Positions 61,645 to 64,000 of a stretch of 64,000 bases of DNA are shown piece after piece; position 1 is the stretch's first letter, and each line of letters opens with the position of its first letter. Where the stretch lies: the NCBI RefSeq assembly GCF_016908525.1, contig NZ_JAFBEB010000011.1, positions 1 through 64,000 of the forward strand, written 5' to 3'. The position numbers and the translations under genes were made by a program. Below the pieces are notes generated by a model. The model made no database searches, was not told the DNA's origin, and worked only from the letters and a program-made list of their open reading frames with translations. This DNA is from Brevibacillus fulvus. Lineage in GTDB: Bacteria > Bacillota > Bacilli > Brevibacillales > Brevibacillaceae.

Positions 61645-63333
61645 ATGAATCAGCCTTGGTGGAAAAAGGCAGTGGTGTATCAGATCTATCTCAAAAGTTT
61701 TAAAGATACAGATGGCGATGGCATCGGCGATTTGCAGGGGGTCATCGAGAAGCTGGATTATCTGAAGGAATTGGGCGTCGATGTGATTTGGCTGACGCCG
61801 ATTTACGAATCGCCGCAAAATGACAATGGCTATGATATTAGCGATTATTACCGCATCTATCACCAATACGGAACGATGGAGACGTTCGACAGCCTGCTGG
61901 AGACAGCTCATCAAAAAGGAATTAAAGTGATGCTAGACATTGTTGTCAACCATACTTCGACGGAGCATCCATGGTTTCAGGAAGCCGCCCGCGACCAAGC
62001 CAGCCCGTACCGCAACTTTTATATCTGGAGGAACGGAAAGGACGGAGGACCGCCAAACAACTGGCGGTCCAAGTTTGGCGGAAGCGCCTGGCAGTACGAT
62101 GAACAAACCGGGCAATACTACTTGCACCTGTACGATGTGACTCAGGCCGATCTCAATTGGGAGAATCCGGTCTTGCGTGAAAAAATTTATGAAATGATGA
62201 ATTTTTGGCTGAACAAGGGCGTGGATGGTTTCCGTCTCGATGTGATCAATGTGATCTCGAAGGACCAAAGCTTTCCCGATGACACGCTTGCTTCGCCGAC
62301 CGCGGACGGCCGCAAGTATTATACCGACGGCCCGCGTATCCACGAGTACCTCAAGGAAATGAACCAGCACGTATTTTCCCGCAACGATCAGTTTTTGACC
62401 GTCGGCGAAATGTCTTCGACGTCAATTGAAAACTGTATCAAGTACAGCAATCCTGCGGAGAACGAACTCAGCATGACGTTTAACTTTCATCATTTGAAAG
62501 TAGACTATCCGAACGGAGAGAAATGGATCAAAGCGGACTTTGACTTCCTGCAGCTCAAGAAAATCTTGGGGGAATGGCAAACCGGCATGCAGCAAGGCGG
62601 CGGCTGGAACGCCCTGTTTTGGTGCAATCACGATCAGCCGCGCGCCATCTCCCGCTTCGGCGACGATCAGAGCTATTGGCAGGAATCAGCCAAAATGCTG
62701 GCGACGGCCTTACATTTGATGCAGGGAACCCCTTACATTTACCAGGGAGAAGAAATCGGCATGACCAATCCCCGGTTTGCCGACATTGCCGACTATCGCG
62801 ATGTGGAATCGGTCAACGCGTATCATTTGCTGCAAGCCCAGGGGATACCGCGGGAGGAAGTCATGGCGATTTTGCAGCAGAAGTCGCGGGATAATTCGCG
62901 TACGCCGATGCAATGGAACGGGGACAAGCATGCCGGCTTTACGGACGGCACCCCTTGGATCAAGGTGGCGGACAACTTTGGGAAAATCAATGTGGAGCAA
63001 GCGCTGCAGGACAAACGATCAATCTTTTATCATTATCAAAAACTGATTCGCTTGCGAAAGCAGTATGACGTCATTGCCTATGGCGAGTTTGAATTGATTC
63101 TTGCCGACGATCCGCAAATTTTCGCCTATGTACGCCGCTACGCAAAGGAAGCCTTGCTGGTTGTGAACAATTTCTATGGTCAGCCGGCCGTATTTACCTT
63201 GCCCCAAGGGATCGGCCTGACGGGAAAAGCGGAAATTCTCATCAGCAATTTTGCCGATACGCCCAATCATTTTGAGCGGCTGGAACTGCGCCCTTACGAA
63301 TCGGCCGCTTTTCATTTTCAATTTCAAGGCTGA
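61645..63333 (+). CDS. treC: Trehalose-6-phosphate hydrolase (phosphotrehalase)
   Basis: GH13 enzyme of 562 residues that cuts trehalose-6-phosphate into glucose and glucose-6-phosphate. Catalytic residues are in GFRLDVIN (nucleophile Asp), VGEMSS (acid Glu) and NHDQPR (Asp). The regions DIVVNHTS and GGSAWQYDEQTGQYYLHLYD are typical of the oligo-1,6-glucosidase/TreC clade. It starts 1 bp after treP and is translationally coupled. Confidence 0.95.
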   Translation: MNQPWWKKAVVYQIYLKSFKDTDGDGIGDLQGVIEKLDYLKELGVDVIWLTPIYESPQNDNGYDISDYYRIYHQYGTMETFDSLLETAHQKGIKVMLDIVVNHTSTEHPWFQEAARDQASPYRNFYIWRNGKDGGPPNNWRSKFGGSAWQYDEQTGQYYLHLYDVTQADLNWENPVLREKIYEMMNFWLNKGVDGFRLDVINVISKDQSFPDDTLASPTADGRKYYTDGPRIHEYLKEMNQHVFSRNDQFLTVGEMSSTSIENCIKYSNPAENELSMTFNFHHLKVDYPNGEKWIKADFDFLQLKKILGEWQTGMQQGGGWNALFWCNHDQPRAISRFGDDQSYWQESAKMLATALHLMQGTPYIYQGEEIGMTNPRFADIADYRDVESVNAYHLLQAQGIPREEVMAILQQKSRDNSRTPMQWNGDKHAGFTDGTPWIKVADNFGKINVEQALQDKRSIFYHYQKLIRLRKQYDVIAYGEFELILADDPQIFAYVRRYAKEALLVVNNFYGQPAVFTLPQGIGLTGKAEILISNFADTPNHFERLELRPYESAAFHFQFQG

Positions 63334-63349
63334 AGACGGTTGTGGCAAA

Positions 63350-63388
63350 GAGCTGGCGCCTGACAGAAACGGGCGTCAGCTTTTTTAT
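63350..63388 (+). terminator. tre operon terminator
   Basis: AGCTGGCGCC pairs with GGCGTCAGCT (one G-U), then TTTTTT. Confidence 0.8.
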
Positions 63389-63421
63389 GTCGGCTTTACG
63401 GCAGATGTGATAAAACGGAAA

Positions 63422-63450
63422 TTGACAAAATAGTCGGTACATAATAAGAT
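63422..63450 (+). promoter_or_regulatory. Sigma-A promoter of the EamA gene
   Basis: TTGACA (63422-63427), 17 bp, TAAGAT (63445-63450). Confidence 0.75.
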
Positions 63451-63510
63451 ACTTGCATTCATGGTTGGCATAGCCCCCGCTGCGAGCGGGAAAATGAGCG
63501 AGGAGAAAGT

Positions 63511-64000
63511 ATGGATACTGTAAAAAGCGTTACGTCCTATCCGAGAATGAGCGGGATTGTTCTGGTCCTGACTGCCGCTGTGTTGTGGGGAGTATCCGGC
63601 ACGGTCGCCCAATATTTGTTTCAGCAGCACGGATTTAGCCCCGAGTGGCTGGTGGTCATTCGGTTATTGTTTTCTGGTCTCCTCTTATTGGGAATTGCTT
63701 ATCGGAAAGAAAGACAGCGGATTTGGCAAATTTGGAAGGTGAAACATAACTGGACACATCTGTTGCTGTTCAGTTTTTTGGGAATGCTGGCTGTGCAGTA
63801 TACATTTTTCAACGCGATTCATTATGGAAATGCAGCCACAGCGACGATTTTGCAATATTTGGCACCGGTGCTGATCACCTGTTTTATCGCGGTGCGCGCT
63901 AAACGGCTTCCCACTGCTAAGGAAGTGCTGGCCGTCGGTTTAGCTCTGGTCGGCACCTTTTTGCTGGTCACGCAGGGGAGCTTTCACAGCCTTTCGATTT
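63511..64000 (+). CDS. EamA/DMT family transporter (partial)
   Basis: The gene runs off the right edge; 163 residues are visible. Helix 1 (GIVLVLTAAVLWGVSGTVAQ) is the EamA signature, and further helices with FNAIHYGNAATATILQYLAP follow. The first EamA repeat is complete, with the second beginning outside. AGGAGAA precedes the ATG. Likely a metabolite exporter of unknown substrate. Confidence 0.88.
   Translation, partial: MDTVKSVTSYPRMSGIVLVLTAAVLWGVSGTVAQYLFQQHGFSPEWLVVIRLLFSGLLLLGIAYRKERQRIWQIWKVKHNWTHLLLFSFLGMLAVQYTFFNAIHYGNAATATILQYLAPVLITCFIAVRAKRLPTAKEVLAVGLALVGTFLLVTQGSFHSLSI

Overview
The window reads as chromosome of an endospore-forming, low-to-mid GC Gram-positive of the order Bacillales. 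The evidence is the sigW-rsiW-cdaA-cdaR-glmM-glmS order with a glmS ribozyme, a Spo0E-type phosphatase gene, a leucine T-box, a CsoR/CopZ/CopA copper set, a TreR/TreP/TreC trehalose set, and CcpA-like cre boxes. I cannot name the genus; the Alicyclobacillaceae or Paenibacillaceae neighbourhood is only a guess.

Layout. 1-780: seven tRNA genes (Val, Tyr, Gln, Lys, Arg, Pro, Gly) and a terminator. 900-9360: arginase, Spo0E-like protein (minus strand), then the cell-envelope block: ECF sigma W with its own promoter, zinc-anchored anti-sigma, c-di-AMP synthase CdaA and its regulator CdaR, GlmM, and GlmS behind a self-cleaving ribozyme. 9361-11510: an AT-rich insertion next to glmS. It has two Tn7-like right-end sequences, a MerR regulator plus DUF554 membrane protein, and a 96-bp structured direct repeat on both sides of the cargo. 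11600-18240: accessory redox and regulatory genes (AraC, Atu4866-like, two SDRs, zinc alcohol dehydrogenase, MerR with a textbook 19-bp-spacer promoter, TetR, a radical SAM protein of the spore photoproduct lyase type). 18340-24415: a KtrB potassium channel, then a copper module with two CsoR operators.

24600-35010: DHA2-type exporter, aconitase, a small unknown gene with a nitroreductase, a heterodimeric ABC exporter, and a cytochrome b-like membrane protein. 35360-45220: a nine-gene operon for a six-carbon sugar acid. It holds a LacI-type regulator with a perfect operator, KDG kinase, a TRAP transporter, altronate dehydratase, tagaturonate reductase, an L-galactonate-type dehydrogenase and KDPG aldolase. 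No uronate isomerase is present, so the natural substrate may be an aldonate such as L-galactonate. 45430-54200: HesB-like protein, two hydroxyacid dehydrogenases, a chemoreceptor, a second LacI regulator, a GyrI-like protein, an aldehyde dehydrogenase and a small unknown gene.

54330-64000: a consensus promoter and leucine T-box upstream of leuA, arsenite pump and arsenate reductase without a local arsR, a 5'-truncated MFS gene, the trehalose operon with two TreR operators and a cre box, and the start of an EamA transporter that runs off the right edge. The strongest candidate for something undescribed is the glmS-proximal Tn7-like relic together with its paired structured repeat.
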